This document shows positions 18,133 to 26,990 of a stretch of DNA of 32,939 nt, one piece after another. The notes beneath the pieces are model-generated. The model ran no database searches. It had not been told where the DNA came from and saw only the letters and a list, made by a program, of their open reading frames with translations. Each line of letters begins with the position of its first letter. Positions within the stretch are counted from its first letter, which is position 1. The stretch is taken from positions 1-32,939 of the forward strand of contig JAQWPZ010000041.1 of NCBI GenBank assembly GCA_029245125.1. The letters are read 5' to 3'. This DNA comes from Rubripirellula sp. (GTDB lineage: Bacteria > Planctomycetota > Planctomycetia > Pirellulales > Pirellulaceae). The position numbers were made by a program, and so were the translations under genes.

Positions 18133-18523
18133 TTCGGTTCTCGCGAAAATGTTTACCGCAACGAGGTTTACGCGATCGAAGCGGACTGGGTAAGTTCAAC
18201 GGATGGAGCAGCTACCAACCTACAGAGTAGGTCCTCTCGGTGATTCGCACTCAACTGCAATCGCTAAACATTTTCGTCGAACGAACGTTATTTGCAAGCA
18301 AGCGGGACGGCCATTGGTGAAGCAGCAGGCAGGTCATCAAGTCAATACGAAGAAATGCATCTGCCGGTTCCACGAGGGCTGTCGATGCGGCGATGTCGTA
18401 TCCTCATTGGAGGGTAAGAGCTGGTGCGAACGAGTGATCCACTTTCGACGGGGATTTCGCGTCACAGCCGATCAATGATCCGAGTGGCAAGCGGTTCGGT
18501 GACCGTTGAAAAGGCGGCAGTTT
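18133..18523. other. Intergenic region, 391 bp
   Basis: The gap between the acyl-CoA-synthetase-like gene and the DUF3472 gene (both minus) should hold the promoter of the latter. A plus-strand frame at 18203-18478 shows no recognisable family or ribosome-binding site. No repeat array or RNA gene is seen. Confidence 0.45.
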
Positions 18524-20050
18524 CTAGAGGTCATCGACACCGGTTTCGATTCGCAATCGCAGTCGTTCCCGATCGATTTTTCCCGCACCTTTACGAGGTA
18601 ATTCACCAGTAAAGTGGATGCTTTTTGGAATCATGTACTCAGCCAGATGTTCAGAGGCGAATTGAATGAGTTCCGCCTCTGAAACGGAATCGCCCTCTGT
18701 GTGCAAAGTAACGAAGGCATGGATTTCTTGCATATCATTCAATTCTGTGACGCCGAAAACGCAGGCCTCGGAAATGGAGGGATGGTTTAAGAGCACCGAT
18801 TCAACTTCCAGTGGGGAAACGTTGCTGCCGCCACAAACGATGATGTCTTTTTTTCGCCCCATGAACCAAAGATAACCATCGTCGTCAAAGCGGCCTAAAT
18901 CACCGGTTCGCACCCAGCCGTCGTGAAGCGTTTTGCGGGTGAGTGCTGTGTCATTCCAGTAGCCATCCATCATCAGGGGACTGCTAACAACAATTTCACC
19001 GATTTCGCCAACTCCCAAATCGCTGCCGGTTTCATCGACGACGCAGACTTGGGCTCCATACATCGGCAAGCCAATGGAGCCTTGTTTCTTCCTTCCGAAT
19101 GGTGGGTTGAGCGCATATGCGCCGACCTCGGAGGATCCGCACTGCTCGGTTAGTGCGACGCCCGTTAATTCATGGAAGGATTCATGTAGTTTGTGCGGCA
19201 CCTTGTCTCCACCGGCGATGCACATTCGTAAAGCACTGAAATCACAGTTTTTGATATCGGGGTGGGCTAACAGCTGCACCATCGCACCTGGCAGTAACGC
19301 CATAAATGTTTTAGCCGGTGGTCGTTGCAGTGCTGCTGCATAATCATCAACCTGGAAACGCTCGATTAGCGATACGCAGCCACCCTGGTACAAGACCGGC
19401 AGTAATTGGCAACGCAAAGCCATCGGGCGTGTAATCGGCGCGGCGATCAAAGCGACATCTTCAGACGTGATCCGAACTCGCGCCAAATACTTTTTAATGC
19501 CAGCCATGATCGCTGTACGGGTCAATGTGACACCTTTGGGACGCGACGTCGTTCCAGAGGTGTAGATCATGACACACAAATCATCACCTTCGAATTCATC
19601 TGGAAATGCGTGCTTCGTTTCCTGCGATAATAATTCGTTGATGTCGCGGTAGGACATGTCCGGCGACCCGTCAACAACGAGGACCGTTTGAACTCCCGCG
19701 AGGACTCCCTCCTTTTCGAGTTCGTCGATGCGTTCTCGGTGAACAATTAGCACGTCGGCGCCACTGTGGTTTAGCGAGTAGCGGATTTGTGCGGCGTGGT
19801 GGCGATAGTCCAATGGCACCATGACAAAATTGCCTTTGAAGCATGCCAGGTAGGCAAAGACAGTTTCCGGACGGTTGGGCAACAACACGGCGACTCGATC
19901 GATCGGTTGCAGACCGAGTTGAATCAAACCACTGGCAAGGCGATTCGATGACTCTTCCAGTTCCGCTGCTGACCAGTGATTTTCGTGGAATTCCAGTAAC
20001 GTTCGCTCGGGCTCTGTTTGTAGTGTCTGTTCGAGAAGGCTGTGGAGCAT
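18524..20050 (-). CDS. AMP-forming acyl-CoA synthetase-like ligase
   Basis: A 508-residue class I adenylate-forming enzyme (ANL superfamily), which activates a carboxylate with ATP and usually transfers it to CoA. The phosphate-binding loop TSGTTSRPKG is at 164-173. The ADP/AMP-binding region with TGDLG and the hinge segment GRKKDIIVCGGSNVSP are intact, and the catalytic C-terminal lysine is at K491 in RKGAGKIDRERL. Its length matches fatty- or aryl-acyl-CoA synthetases; the acyl group cannot be told. No acyl carrier protein, thioesterase or condensation enzyme lies nearby, so the gene seems to stand alone. It is cytoplasmic. The start ATG at 20050 gives the expected N-terminus; no strong ribosome-binding site is visible. 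Confidence 0.92.
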   Translation of the reverse strand: MLHSLLEQTLQTEPERTLLEFHENHWSAAELEESSNRLASGLIQLGLQPIDRVAVLLPNRPETVFAYLACFKGNFVMVPLDYRHHAAQIRYSLNHSGADVLIVHRERIDELEKEGVLAGVQTVLVVDGSPDMSYRDINELLSQETKHAFPDEFEGDDLCVMIYTSGTTSRPKGVTLTRTAIMAGIKKYLARVRITSEDVALIAAPITRPMALRCQLLPVLYQGGCVSLIERFQVDDYAAALQRPPAKTFMALLPGAMVQLLAHPDIKNCDFSALRMCIAGGDKVPHKLHESFHELTGVALTEQCGSSEVGAYALNPPFGRKKQGSIGLPMYGAQVCVVDETGSDLGVGEIGEIVVSSPLMMDGYWNDTALTRKTLHDGWVRTGDLGRFDDDGYLWFMGRKKDIIVCGGSNVSPLEVESVLLNHPSISEACVFGVTELNDMQEIHAFVTLHTEGDSVSEAELIQFASEHLAEYMIPKSIHFTGELPRKGAGKIDRERLRLRIETGVDDL

Positions 20051-20560
20051 CGAGGTTCAATCGGTGAAAAAAGGGAGGTTGCGAAAGCAAGCGGGGCGGG
20101 GCCTGAGGCGGCGGTATTCCCCTAAGGTACAAAATCAAGAGCTGGAAAGGGAGTCAAGAGCTGGAAAGGGAGTCAAGAACTGGAAAGGGAGTCAAGAACT
20201 GAAATCGGTGATCGTTAGGTAGCGCTAACCAGATCATGTCTTGGCATCGCAAATGTCGCTTGTGGACAGCTTCTGGCTGCTCGAGTTGAGAGCAAGAGTC
20301 AGGCGTGAGTTCGGGGAGTGAGCGATGAAGGAAAGGTCGCCAGCCGGATCGGTTAATTGCAAATAAATACGGTCGCCCACACTTGGGGTTCCCCATTCGC
20401 TTGTTGGTGTTGCAGGTTTGCTCGGTGGCCAAAAGGTTGATGTTCGCTGGTGAATCACTGTAACCTTGCTGGGGATTTCCTGACTAAGAAGCTGGTTCTT
20501 GTCCTGTGGTGTATGATCCGAAGACTGGACTGTTCTTCCTCCCTGTGCATCCCCGCCACT
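20051..20560. other. Divergent intergenic region with repeats, 510 bp
   Basis: The gap lies between the ligase (minus) and the PHP hydrolase (plus). It contains the 19-bp array at 20135-20205 and, just after it, a small dyad gttaggtagcgctaac (20214-20229). The plus-strand frame is open upstream of the chosen ATG from 20450, but those 37 codons look non-coding and would bury the signal peptide. Confidence 0.5.
20135..20205. repeat. 19-bp tandem array, 3.7 copies
   Basis: The unit tcaagagctggaaagggag occupies 20135-20153 and 20154-20172; 20173-20191 has one change (gag to gaa), and the partial fourth copy (20192-20205) shares that change, which shows stepwise expansion. It lies in the divergent region ahead of the ligase start codon. 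Confidence 0.96.
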
Positions 20561-23149
20561 ATGAAATCCCGCCTCATTGTTTTCATCGAAATTGCCATCG
20601 TGACCTGCTTTGCCGTCGGCGAATCAAAAATCATGGCGGCTCAAACTCGTCTCATCGCCCCAGGTACAGAACCGGCAATTGAGGGGAAGGAGGTCGATTG
20701 GATCTATGGCGACTATCTGCTGAAAAACGACAAGATTGCGTTGACGATTGCGTCACCCGTTTCGACTCGTGATGCCAATATGACGATTCGCAATATCGGT
20801 GGATCGATCCTTGATTTGACACTGAATGAGCCATCCAACGATCAACTGAGCGCCTACACGCCCACAGCCGGTCGCTACATGTTTCATGATCCGTCTCTCG
20901 TCACGACTGGTCGTGAGGGTGACAGCGTTTTTTGGCAATGTCTATCGACGAGGGCGGCAGCCAAAGACGGCACGACAGCAACCATTCGCTACCGCTTGAA
21001 GGATGGCGACGCATTCGTCACCGCGACGGTTCTGATTGAAGGTGAAGCGGCGGAGAAAATCAATTCCTATGACGGCGTACGGGCGGATGGTTGGTTCACG
21101 TTTGAAAAGTCTGGCAGCGTTGCTTATTGCGCTGACTCTTTTTTTCGACAAACGATCGGATTTCAAAGCCCGCGACTGAACCAACCACCACGCTGGATCA
21201 GAGGAAGGCCTTATCGATTGCAGTACGCGGATGGGCATGTCGAACGGTCGGCTGGAAAAGTGAAATGGACGACTCGAATCTACCCAGCGACAAGTTTGAT
21301 CGACCTGATGTCGGTGACAGAGCGGGCGGATGAGCCGTCGAAAATGCACAAGTTTTCGGTCCAACGCGGGATTGATCCTGCCGACGGTGTCGACGCGGTG
21401 AACCGCGCTCAAGTGACCCTCCAATCCGTCTCCAACGCAAATGGGAGTGCGAAGGACGATGCGATTGCGTCAGAGACCTTTACCTTGCAGACCGATGATC
21501 AGGGAGTTGCTCATGCCCGGCTGACCCCCGGTGCCTACATCGCAATCGCTTCTGCCATCGGATACGAAAGTACCGAGTTGGGGTTTCAGTCGGGCCGCAA
21601 TGATCAGGGGACGGATAAGAACGTCGGCGGAAACGCAAGCGTGATGCTGACGTTGGGAAATGCGAGCGGGTTTGTTGCCGAAGTCAAGGATGGTCGGGGA
21701 AAACTTATCCCTGTGAAAGCAACCATCTACGCGGCCGACGGAAACGATCCAAATTACGGCCTCAGCAGTGCAAGGACTTTTGTTGAAAACCTCGTTTACT
21801 CGGTGCACGGCCGTATGAGCTGCCCGCTCGATCCGGGAAAATACGAAATCTATTTCAGTCGTGGGCCGGAATACAACAGCGTCAAGAAAAACGTTGAAAT
21901 CGTCGCCAATCAAATGCAGCAAATTTCGGTGCAGTTAGACCGCGTTGTCGATACCACTGGGTGGGTCAGCGCCGATTTGCACAGTCACAGCAGTCCATCG
22001 GGTGACAACACATCCGACCAGTTCGGCCGAGTCGAGAATCTGTTGTGCGAGAACATCGAATTCGCGCCTTGTACCGAACACAATCGTATCGACAGTTATT
22101 TGCCGCATCTGCAGCAGATGAAACTCACGCATTTGATGGCGACCTGCACTGGGATCGAACTGACTGGTTCGCCAACACCAGTGAATCACCAAAACTCTTT
22201 TCCGTTGCATTGGCATCCGCACACACAAAATGGCGGTGGTCCTCGATCTTCATCCAATCCCGTCGTGCAGATTGAACGGTTGGCAATGTGGGATCAAGGT
22301 TCTGACAAGCTGGTACAGATGAATCATCCGAACTTGCATCAGATCTATGGAGATGTGAATACCGATGGTGTACCCGATCAAGGCTTCCGCGGCATGCTGG
22401 AATGGACCGATGTCGTCGAAGTGCATCCGTTGGAGACGATCTTTAGAGACATACCCAATAATCCACCCAATGTGCGTCGGATGCGAATCCCGATGTTTCA
22501 GTGGTTGCAATTGTTGAATCAGGGGCGTCGGATTCCTGGCGTGATTAATACTGACTCACACTACAACCACCATGGCAGTGGCTGGCGACGGAACTGGATA
22601 GCCAGCAGCACGGATGATCCAGGGGAGATTTCCACGGAGGAAATGGTGCGGCAGGCGGAAGCGGGTCACATTGTCATGTCAACGGGGCCCTTTTTATCGG
22701 TCGCCGGGCAATCAAGTTCCACATCGGCCGCTGTCTTGCCAGGAGACGATCTGGATGCGACCGACGGGAAAGTCACGTTGAAAGTCAGTGTTCAGTGTCC
22801 GAATTGGTTGGATGTCAACCGCGTGCAGGTCTTCATCAATGGTCGTCCGAGCGCCGAGCATAATTTCACCCGCAAAAATTCCCCTGAATTGTTCGGTAGG
22901 CTGGATGATGTGCGTAAATTTGATTCTACGATTCGTCTCAGGCTTGACCATGATGCACATTTAATTGTCGCGACAATCGGCGAGGGGACGACGATGGAGA
23001 AAATTATGGGGACGCGGTATGGGAGACGCCCCCCAATCGCCGTCAGCAATCCAATTTTTGTGAATGTGAATGGAGACAGCTTCCAACCCAACGGGGACGA
23101 CCTCGGAATGCCGCTCCCCAGTGCCTCCTTGCCTGCCAAGCCAAAGTGA
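20561..23149 (+). CDS. Secreted CehA/McbA-type PHP-domain metallohydrolase
   Basis: An 862-residue protein when started at the ATG at 20561, which gives a signal peptide (MKSRLIVFIEIAIVTCFAVG, cleavage near MAAQ). The N-terminal ~270 residues are beta-rich and unassigned; a carboxypeptidase-regulatory-like beta sandwich seems to follow (~300-460). The PHP-type metal site is visible from 472: DLHSHS with H474 and H476, then TEHN (505-508), and NTDSH (663-667) further on, as in CehA/McbA phosphodiesterase/hydrolase relatives. A C-terminal beta domain follows. It should be a periplasmic metal-dependent hydrolase; relatives cleave phosphoesters or carbamates, and the substrate here is unknown. 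The beta-lactamase-fold gene follows 151 bp downstream on the same strand and may be co-transcribed. Confidence 0.87.
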   Translation: MKSRLIVFIEIAIVTCFAVGESKIMAAQTRLIAPGTEPAIEGKEVDWIYGDYLLKNDKIALTIASPVSTRDANMTIRNIGGSILDLTLNEPSNDQLSAYTPTAGRYMFHDPSLVTTGREGDSVFWQCLSTRAAAKDGTTATIRYRLKDGDAFVTATVLIEGEAAEKINSYDGVRADGWFTFEKSGSVAYCADSFFRQTIGFQSPRLNQPPRWIRGRPYRLQYADGHVERSAGKVKWTTRIYPATSLIDLMSVTERADEPSKMHKFSVQRGIDPADGVDAVNRAQVTLQSVSNANGSAKDDAIASETFTLQTDDQGVAHARLTPGAYIAIASAIGYESTELGFQSGRNDQGTDKNVGGNASVMLTLGNASGFVAEVKDGRGKLIPVKATIYAADGNDPNYGLSSARTFVENLVYSVHGRMSCPLDPGKYEIYFSRGPEYNSVKKNVEIVANQMQQISVQLDRVVDTTGWVSADLHSHSSPSGDNTSDQFGRVENLLCENIEFAPCTEHNRIDSYLPHLQQMKLTHLMATCTGIELTGSPTPVNHQNSFPLHWHPHTQNGGGPRSSSNPVVQIERLAMWDQGSDKLVQMNHPNLHQIYGDVNTDGVPDQGFRGMLEWTDVVEVHPLETIFRDIPNNPPNVRRMRIPMFQWLQLLNQGRRIPGVINTDSHYNHHGSGWRRNWIASSTDDPGEISTEEMVRQAEAGHIVMSTGPFLSVAGQSSSTSAAVLPGDDLDATDGKVTLKVSVQCPNWLDVNRVQVFINGRPSAEHNFTRKNSPELFGRLDDVRKFDSTIRLRLDHDAHLIVATIGEGTTMEKIMGTRYGRRPPIAVSNPIFVNVNGDSFQPNGDDLGMPLPSASLPAKPK

Positions 23150-23252
23150 TCATTATCCGATGCATTGCTTGCGTTCCTGCTGATTCTCCTCGCCTGACTC
23201 GCTTGTCACTCATTGTTTTCGGTGGCCCCGGTGATTCAGCGGCACCAAAATT

Positions 23253-23282
23253 TCGAAACACGAAGCCTCGAAACACGAAATC
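23253..23282. repeat. 15-bp tandem duplication
   Basis: tcgaaacacgaagcc (23253-23267) is followed by tcgaaacacgaaatc (23268-23282), identical over the first 12 bases. It lies 18 bp ahead of the start codon of the serine hydrolase gene, in its leader. Confidence 0.85.
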
Positions 23283-23300
23283 GTTCTGCGAAAAGCCATC

Positions 23301-24869
23301 ATGAAATATCTCGGATTGCAACTTGGTCTGTGGATTGGCTGGTGTCTGCTAAGCAATTCAGCACTGGCGCAAGAGTCAACGATCGAGTTGCCAAAAGGGT
23401 ATCGAGAAATCGGTGATGACCGAGAGCTCGCGCTGCGTGAACTGTGCCAAGCGACGGCTGACGCTGGTCTTTTCTCCGGCGCGGTTTTGGTCGCGGATGA
23501 TGGCGAGGTGATCTACAAACAAGCGTTTGGCTTGGCGAATCGCGAATGGAAGGTCCCCAATACCACCGATACCCGGTTTCGGCTCGCTTCGGTCAGTAAG
23601 CAATTTTGCAGCATGCTGATCATGCAACTTGTTCAAGAAGGAAAAGTTCAGCTTGACGATCCCATCGTCAAACATCTGCCTTACTATCGCAAAGACACGG
23701 GTGAAAAAATCACGCTGCACCATTTGATGTCGCATCAATCAGGGATTCGCGATTTTACGTCTAGCTACGATTATCGAGGGACGATCTCGCGTTTGTCTTT
23801 CGAAAAAGATGATTTCATCAAACTGCATTGCAGTGGTGATTTAGAAAATGACCCGGGCACTATCTACAGCTATTGCAATGCAGGCTACGTCATCTTGGGC
23901 CGGATCATCGAAAGGGTGACGCGCAAGAGCTTCGAGCAAAACCTCGAGGAACGGGTCTTTGGACCGTTAGGGATGAAGCACAGCGGTTACGACCGTAACG
24001 AAACGGTGATTGAAAAGCGAGCCAGCGGGTACACCAACGGAGCCTTTGGTTTCGAAAATGCAGCCTACATGAGTCTCGATTCTTCACCTGGGGCTGCCGG
24101 TGCGTTGTATTCAACGGTAGAGGATATGTTTCTGTGGGACCGAGCCCTATCTACCGACAAACTGTTGGACCAGAAATATCGTGAGTTGATGTTCACGCCG
24201 AATCGTGATGTACCTGAGGTAAAGGCCGCAGGTGGTCGACCTCAGAGTAACTATGGCTACGGTTGGCAGATTTACACCCGCACACATCCAGTCACCAAAC
24301 GGCGAACCAAAGTGATTAATCACGGCGGGGCCATCAACGGATTCAGGGCGATGGAGAATCGATTAGTCGACGATGACGCCTTTGTGATCGTGCTGTGTAA
24401 TCAAGCAGATCAGGTCGGTTCCAGTGATGTGTGGAATGCGGTTCAGCGGTTGAGTACCGAATTGATCCATGTGGTCACTGATCAGCCGTTCCGTATGCCA
24501 GGAAAAAAACGGCTCACCCAGGAGCAGCGAATGTATGCGCTGGTGAAGTCGGACGGGGTAGAGACCGCGATCGAGTGGTTTCAAAAACAAGGCCGCAAGG
24601 CAGCTTGGGGAGGAGCGAATTTCGCGCTGGCGACGCGACTGGTTCAAGAAGGACGTATCGATGATGGTTTGCGATTAATGGAATTTGACGTCGAGACAAC
24701 ACCCGGAAAGGTCTGGTTGTTACGTAAAACCGCCCAAGCCTGCTTGGATAACGGCCGTCCCAAGAAAGCTCTGGTTTATGCCGACAGAGGGTTGCTGCTA
24801 AAGCCGGAAGACGAAGCGTTCAAGACGATTAAAGCTGAAGCGACCCAGGAATTGAGCAGCGAGAATTGA
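23301..24869 (+). CDS. Secreted serine hydrolase, class C beta-lactamase/penicillin-binding fold
   Basis: A 522-residue exported protein with a clear signal peptide (hydrophobic ~4-20, cleavage near ALA-QE). The active-site motifs of the family are complete: SVSK at 97-100 (nucleophile S97, base K100), YCN at 191-193, and HGG at 341-343 in place of KTG, which is usual for the esterase/peptidase branch. The core ends near residue 400. The last ~110 residues are helical and TPR-like (EGRIDDGLRLMEFDV, NGRPKKALVYADRGLLLKP), an extension often found in these proteins. It is more likely a D-amino peptidase or esterase than an antibiotic-resistance enzyme. It follows the PHP hydrolase and ends 76 bp from the convergent lipoprotein gene. 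Confidence 0.92.
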   Translation: MKYLGLQLGLWIGWCLLSNSALAQESTIELPKGYREIGDDRELALRELCQATADAGLFSGAVLVADDGEVIYKQAFGLANREWKVPNTTDTRFRLASVSKQFCSMLIMQLVQEGKVQLDDPIVKHLPYYRKDTGEKITLHHLMSHQSGIRDFTSSYDYRGTISRLSFEKDDFIKLHCSGDLENDPGTIYSYCNAGYVILGRIIERVTRKSFEQNLEERVFGPLGMKHSGYDRNETVIEKRASGYTNGAFGFENAAYMSLDSSPGAAGALYSTVEDMFLWDRALSTDKLLDQKYRELMFTPNRDVPEVKAAGGRPQSNYGYGWQIYTRTHPVTKRRTKVINHGGAINGFRAMENRLVDDDAFVIVLCNQADQVGSSDVWNAVQRLSTELIHVVTDQPFRMPGKKRLTQEQRMYALVKSDGVETAIEWFQKQGRKAAWGGANFALATRLVQEGRIDDGLRLMEFDVETTPGKVWLLRKTAQACLDNGRPKKALVYADRGLLLKPEDEAFKTIKAEATQELSSEN

Positions 24870-24880
24870 CGCTGCCCTTG

Positions 24881-24903
24881 CCATGCGGGCATTACACGCA
24901 TGG
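24881..24903 (+). terminator. Probable intrinsic terminator between convergent genes
   Basis: ccatgcg (24881-24887) and cgcatgg (24897-24903) make a perfect 7-bp stem with a 9-base loop, followed by a T-rich stretch (ttgcttttgtcttg). It lies 11 bp past the stop of the serine hydrolase gene and could serve both convergent genes. Confidence 0.5.
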
Positions 24904-24945
24904 TTGCTTTTGTCTTGATGGGGTAGCCCGTGATCGCCGCCCGGT

Positions 24946-26304
24946 TCAAATCCCAAGCGTGTAGAGGAACCCGCCTCCTCCCCCGGCACGCACTTCGATG
25001 CCAAACAATTCGACCAGCAAAGTGTAGGTCGATAGAGAATCTTGATCTCGCTCGTCAATGTAGAACCAGTAGTCGCGGTGCTGCACAGCGACCGACGCGT
25101 GCTGTGGGTAATGCTTGCAGGCACGGACCGTGAAGAGATCATGCATCATTTCGCTCCAGTCGAATGCTGCACCGTTCTGGTCCGTCGTCAGTGTGACGAG
25201 TCCCTGGGATTGATGTTCGGCGGGAACATTCACGCCGTGCGACAAATAGTACATGACTTCAAGCAAAGATCGCGTGCTCACCACGATGTCATCACGCAGC
25301 ATCTCGTTGACTTGATCGTCTAGGTGAATCGGCGCTATCCCAATCTCATCCGCACATGGGATGTTGAGCGCCGTTTGAAAACCTGTTGCGTCGGCAAAGG
25401 TCGATTGGATCCACCCTTCTTTGGCAGATTCCACGGGATAGACAGCTGGCTTTGGCGAGTCGTAGTCAACATTAAGATCAAGGATCTCGGCGAGCTCTTG
25501 CAGTTCACCCGACAGTTTTGCTTTCGGGTGAATGACGAAGGCGAGGTATGACTCCTTCTTGACGAGGGAGATTCCTTCCTCTGTTTCCTTGATCGCGAAT
25601 CCCTCTTTGATGGCGTTGATCGCGAAGTCGCCATCCAGCTGATCCCGGGTCAATAAGACCGGCTTGGGAGTCCCTTCACGATCCGCAGTGGAAAGTTCGA
25701 TGGCCCGTTGGATTTGGAGTTGCCGCATGACTTGTGCAACGTACCGAAACTCCTCAAAGTCTGGTTTTAGTTCCGGTGTCGGGCCTCCGGCGCTAGTGGC
25801 GTTATCGACTTGGTTCATGTACTGAACAGTCGTCCGCAGGATGCGTTCCCAACTCCATCCCGTTCGCCCCAGTAGCTCAAGCGATTCCAGGTCAATTGGA
25901 GCCAGCAACCCTTTCTGAAAGGCTTCGCCTCGGGCGGGGACATAGCTGATCGTTGGTCGTTCCGTTCGCGAAACACCACCGCTTAAGCCACCGACTTTGG
26001 TGCCGCCATCGGGCAAAGCCAGGCTTCCGCTCGCGCGTCCGTCAAAGGTGTATTGGGCTGCGATCCCGCCGACGGAAAGGAACTCTGGTGTTTCGCGGTA
26101 TCGTAAACGCACCAGGTTCAATAGCATCTCTTCGCGAAAGGACTTTTGAACCGCTTGGTTATATTCCAGCCGTTCTTTCGGAATTTGCCGAGGCCCCAGG
26201 GTACATCCAGCCATCAGCAGACAGCAGAGAGTTGTCGATATGGCTGTAATGTTCGGCAAGGATGCTTCTCTCCACGCGATGGTTTCAATCATTGGCTTCG
26301 GCAT
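24946..26304 (-). CDS. Uncharacterised conserved lipoprotein
   Basis: A 452-residue protein with a lipoprotein signal: a hydrophobic stretch (~18-33) ends in the lipobox LMAGC with C34 as the lipid-modified residue. The mature part starts with a helical region carrying LLNLVRLRYRETPEFLSVGG (~61-80), which I recall from a widespread family of unknown function, followed by an AAQYTFDG beta segment and a glycine-rich stretch. The C-terminal half has segments such as LEVMYYLSHGVNVP and ends in a glycine-rich tail (RAGGGGGFLYTLGI). Membrane location is expected; outer membrane is likely because the residue after the cysteine is T, not D. The start may be the ATG 12 bases downstream (26292). Function unknown. 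Confidence 0.8.
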   Translation of the reverse strand: MPKPMIETIAWREASLPNITAISTTLCCLLMAGCTLGPRQIPKERLEYNQAVQKSFREEMLLNLVRLRYRETPEFLSVGGIAAQYTFDGRASGSLALPDGGTKVGGLSGGVSRTERPTISYVPARGEAFQKGLLAPIDLESLELLGRTGWSWERILRTTVQYMNQVDNATSAGGPTPELKPDFEEFRYVAQVMRQLQIQRAIELSTADREGTPKPVLLTRDQLDGDFAINAIKEGFAIKETEEGISLVKKESYLAFVIHPKAKLSGELQELAEILDLNVDYDSPKPAVYPVESAKEGWIQSTFADATGFQTALNIPCADEIGIAPIHLDDQVNEMLRDDIVVSTRSLLEVMYYLSHGVNVPAEHQSQGLVTLTTDQNGAAFDWSEMMHDLFTVRACKHYPQHASVAVQHRDYWFYIDERDQDSLSTYTLLVELFGIEVRAGGGGGFLYTLGI

Positions 26305-26440
26305 AATCCAACTATCCCGAACCTGATTTTGTGAGAGTCACTGCGAAAACCGGCTGCAGGCCTAGAAAAGTTTACGCAACCGTCAGAGTGTGCCGGTAAA
26401 TGCGAGCTGGGTATTGGAATCGATGCCGCTGAGGTTTGTC

Positions 26441-26512
26441 GCGAATACCGGCTTCCTTGCGAATACCGGGTTCCTTGCGAATACCGGGTTCCTTGCGAAT
26501 ACCGGCTGGGGA
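26441..26512. repeat. 18-bp tandem array, four copies
   Basis: The unit gcgaataccgggttcctt is at 26459-26476 and 26477-26494, preceded by a copy with one change at 26441-26458 and followed by a copy that diverges after gcgaataccgg (26495-26512). There are no spacers between units, so it is not a CRISPR array. Confidence 0.96.
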
Positions 26513-26660
26513 ACTTGCGAAAAGCCTCCCCGCTGGCCGGAAGTTGATTCATCGCTTTGAGAATTTTCCTGAAGTGAGCGGCAGATTTTTGGTGAACCCA
26601 GAATGGAGCTTCGCGTCTACAGATGCAGATAGATGCACGCTTGCATTGGGAACGACGATT

Positions 26661-26686
26661 CAAGGCTCGAGATATCTCAAGCCTTG
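26661..26686. promoter_or_regulatory. 26-bp near-perfect palindrome
   Basis: The two 13-base halves pair at 12 of 13 positions with no loop; the outer arms are caaggct and agccttg around the core gagatatctc. The arms reuse the caagg/ccttg motif of the repeats after the SPFH gene. It may be an operator or a cruciform-forming element; the role is unknown. Confidence 0.45.
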
Positions 26687-26696
26687 CGAAACCGTA

Positions 26697-26712
26697 GGGC
26701 ATCAAGATGCCC
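26697..26712. promoter_or_regulatory. 16-bp inverted repeat
   Basis: gggcatcaagatgccc is a 7-bp perfect inverted repeat around two bases, 39 bp before the tRNA. It lacks a T-tract in either direction, so it is not a standard terminator. Role unknown. Confidence 0.35.
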
Positions 26713-26750
26713 ACGCCTAATCATCCAATTCGAAACTCTCCTATCAACAT

Positions 26751-26822
26751 GACTCGTGGGTGTGCTGGACAGCATGACAGTCTTCGAAACTGTCGGACCA
26801 GGTTCGATTCCTGGACGGGTTA
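26751..26822 (+). tRNA. tRNA-Arg(TCG), divergent
   Basis: A complete 72-base cloverleaf can be folded by hand. Acceptor gactcgt (26751-26757) pairs with acgggtt (26815-26821) with two G-U pairs, and A is at position 73. The D arm is gtgt/gcat with loop gctggaca, which has the expected GG and final A. The anticodon arm is acagt/actgt with loop cttcgaa and anticodon TCG at 26784-26786. The variable loop is four bases. The T arm is ccagg/cctgg with the canonical loop ttcgatt. It would read CGA arginine codons, which are frequent in this window. Odd points: G instead of the near-universal T at position 8, G instead of A at 14, wobble-rich acceptor and D stems, and no encoded CCA. It may be functional or a decaying copy. 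Confidence 0.65.
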
Positions 26823-26990
26823 CTTGCCTCGGCGGCGTCAGGAGCGAGCGGCCAAATGGTTCCTGCGATCACCTCTCGGAATGAACGCTCAGAATTGCCA
26901 GATCTGAAGGCTCGTTCTCCACATCGGCTCCGCTCCGAGGCTCCTTACAACACTCACTCGCTCAACGCACGCATCGAAAGGGGGTGCACG

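Larger units (their letters stand above)
26305..26750. other. Repeat- and dyad-rich divergent intergenic region
   Basis: The gap between the lipoprotein gene (minus) and the tRNA (plus) carries an 18-bp tandem array and two dyads, listed separately. The open frames that cross it translate the repeats and have no family features. It should hold the lipoprotein promoter and the tRNA promoter; neither could be assigned with confidence. Confidence 0.5.

Noticed and set aside
23301..24869. Antibiotic-resistance beta-lactamase
   Set aside because: The HGG third motif and the TPR-like C-terminal extension fit the esterase/peptidase branch of the fold better than a true class C beta-lactamase.
26441..26512. 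CRISPR-like array
   Set aside because: The units are directly adjacent with no spacers and no cas gene is present; it is a simple tandem repeat.
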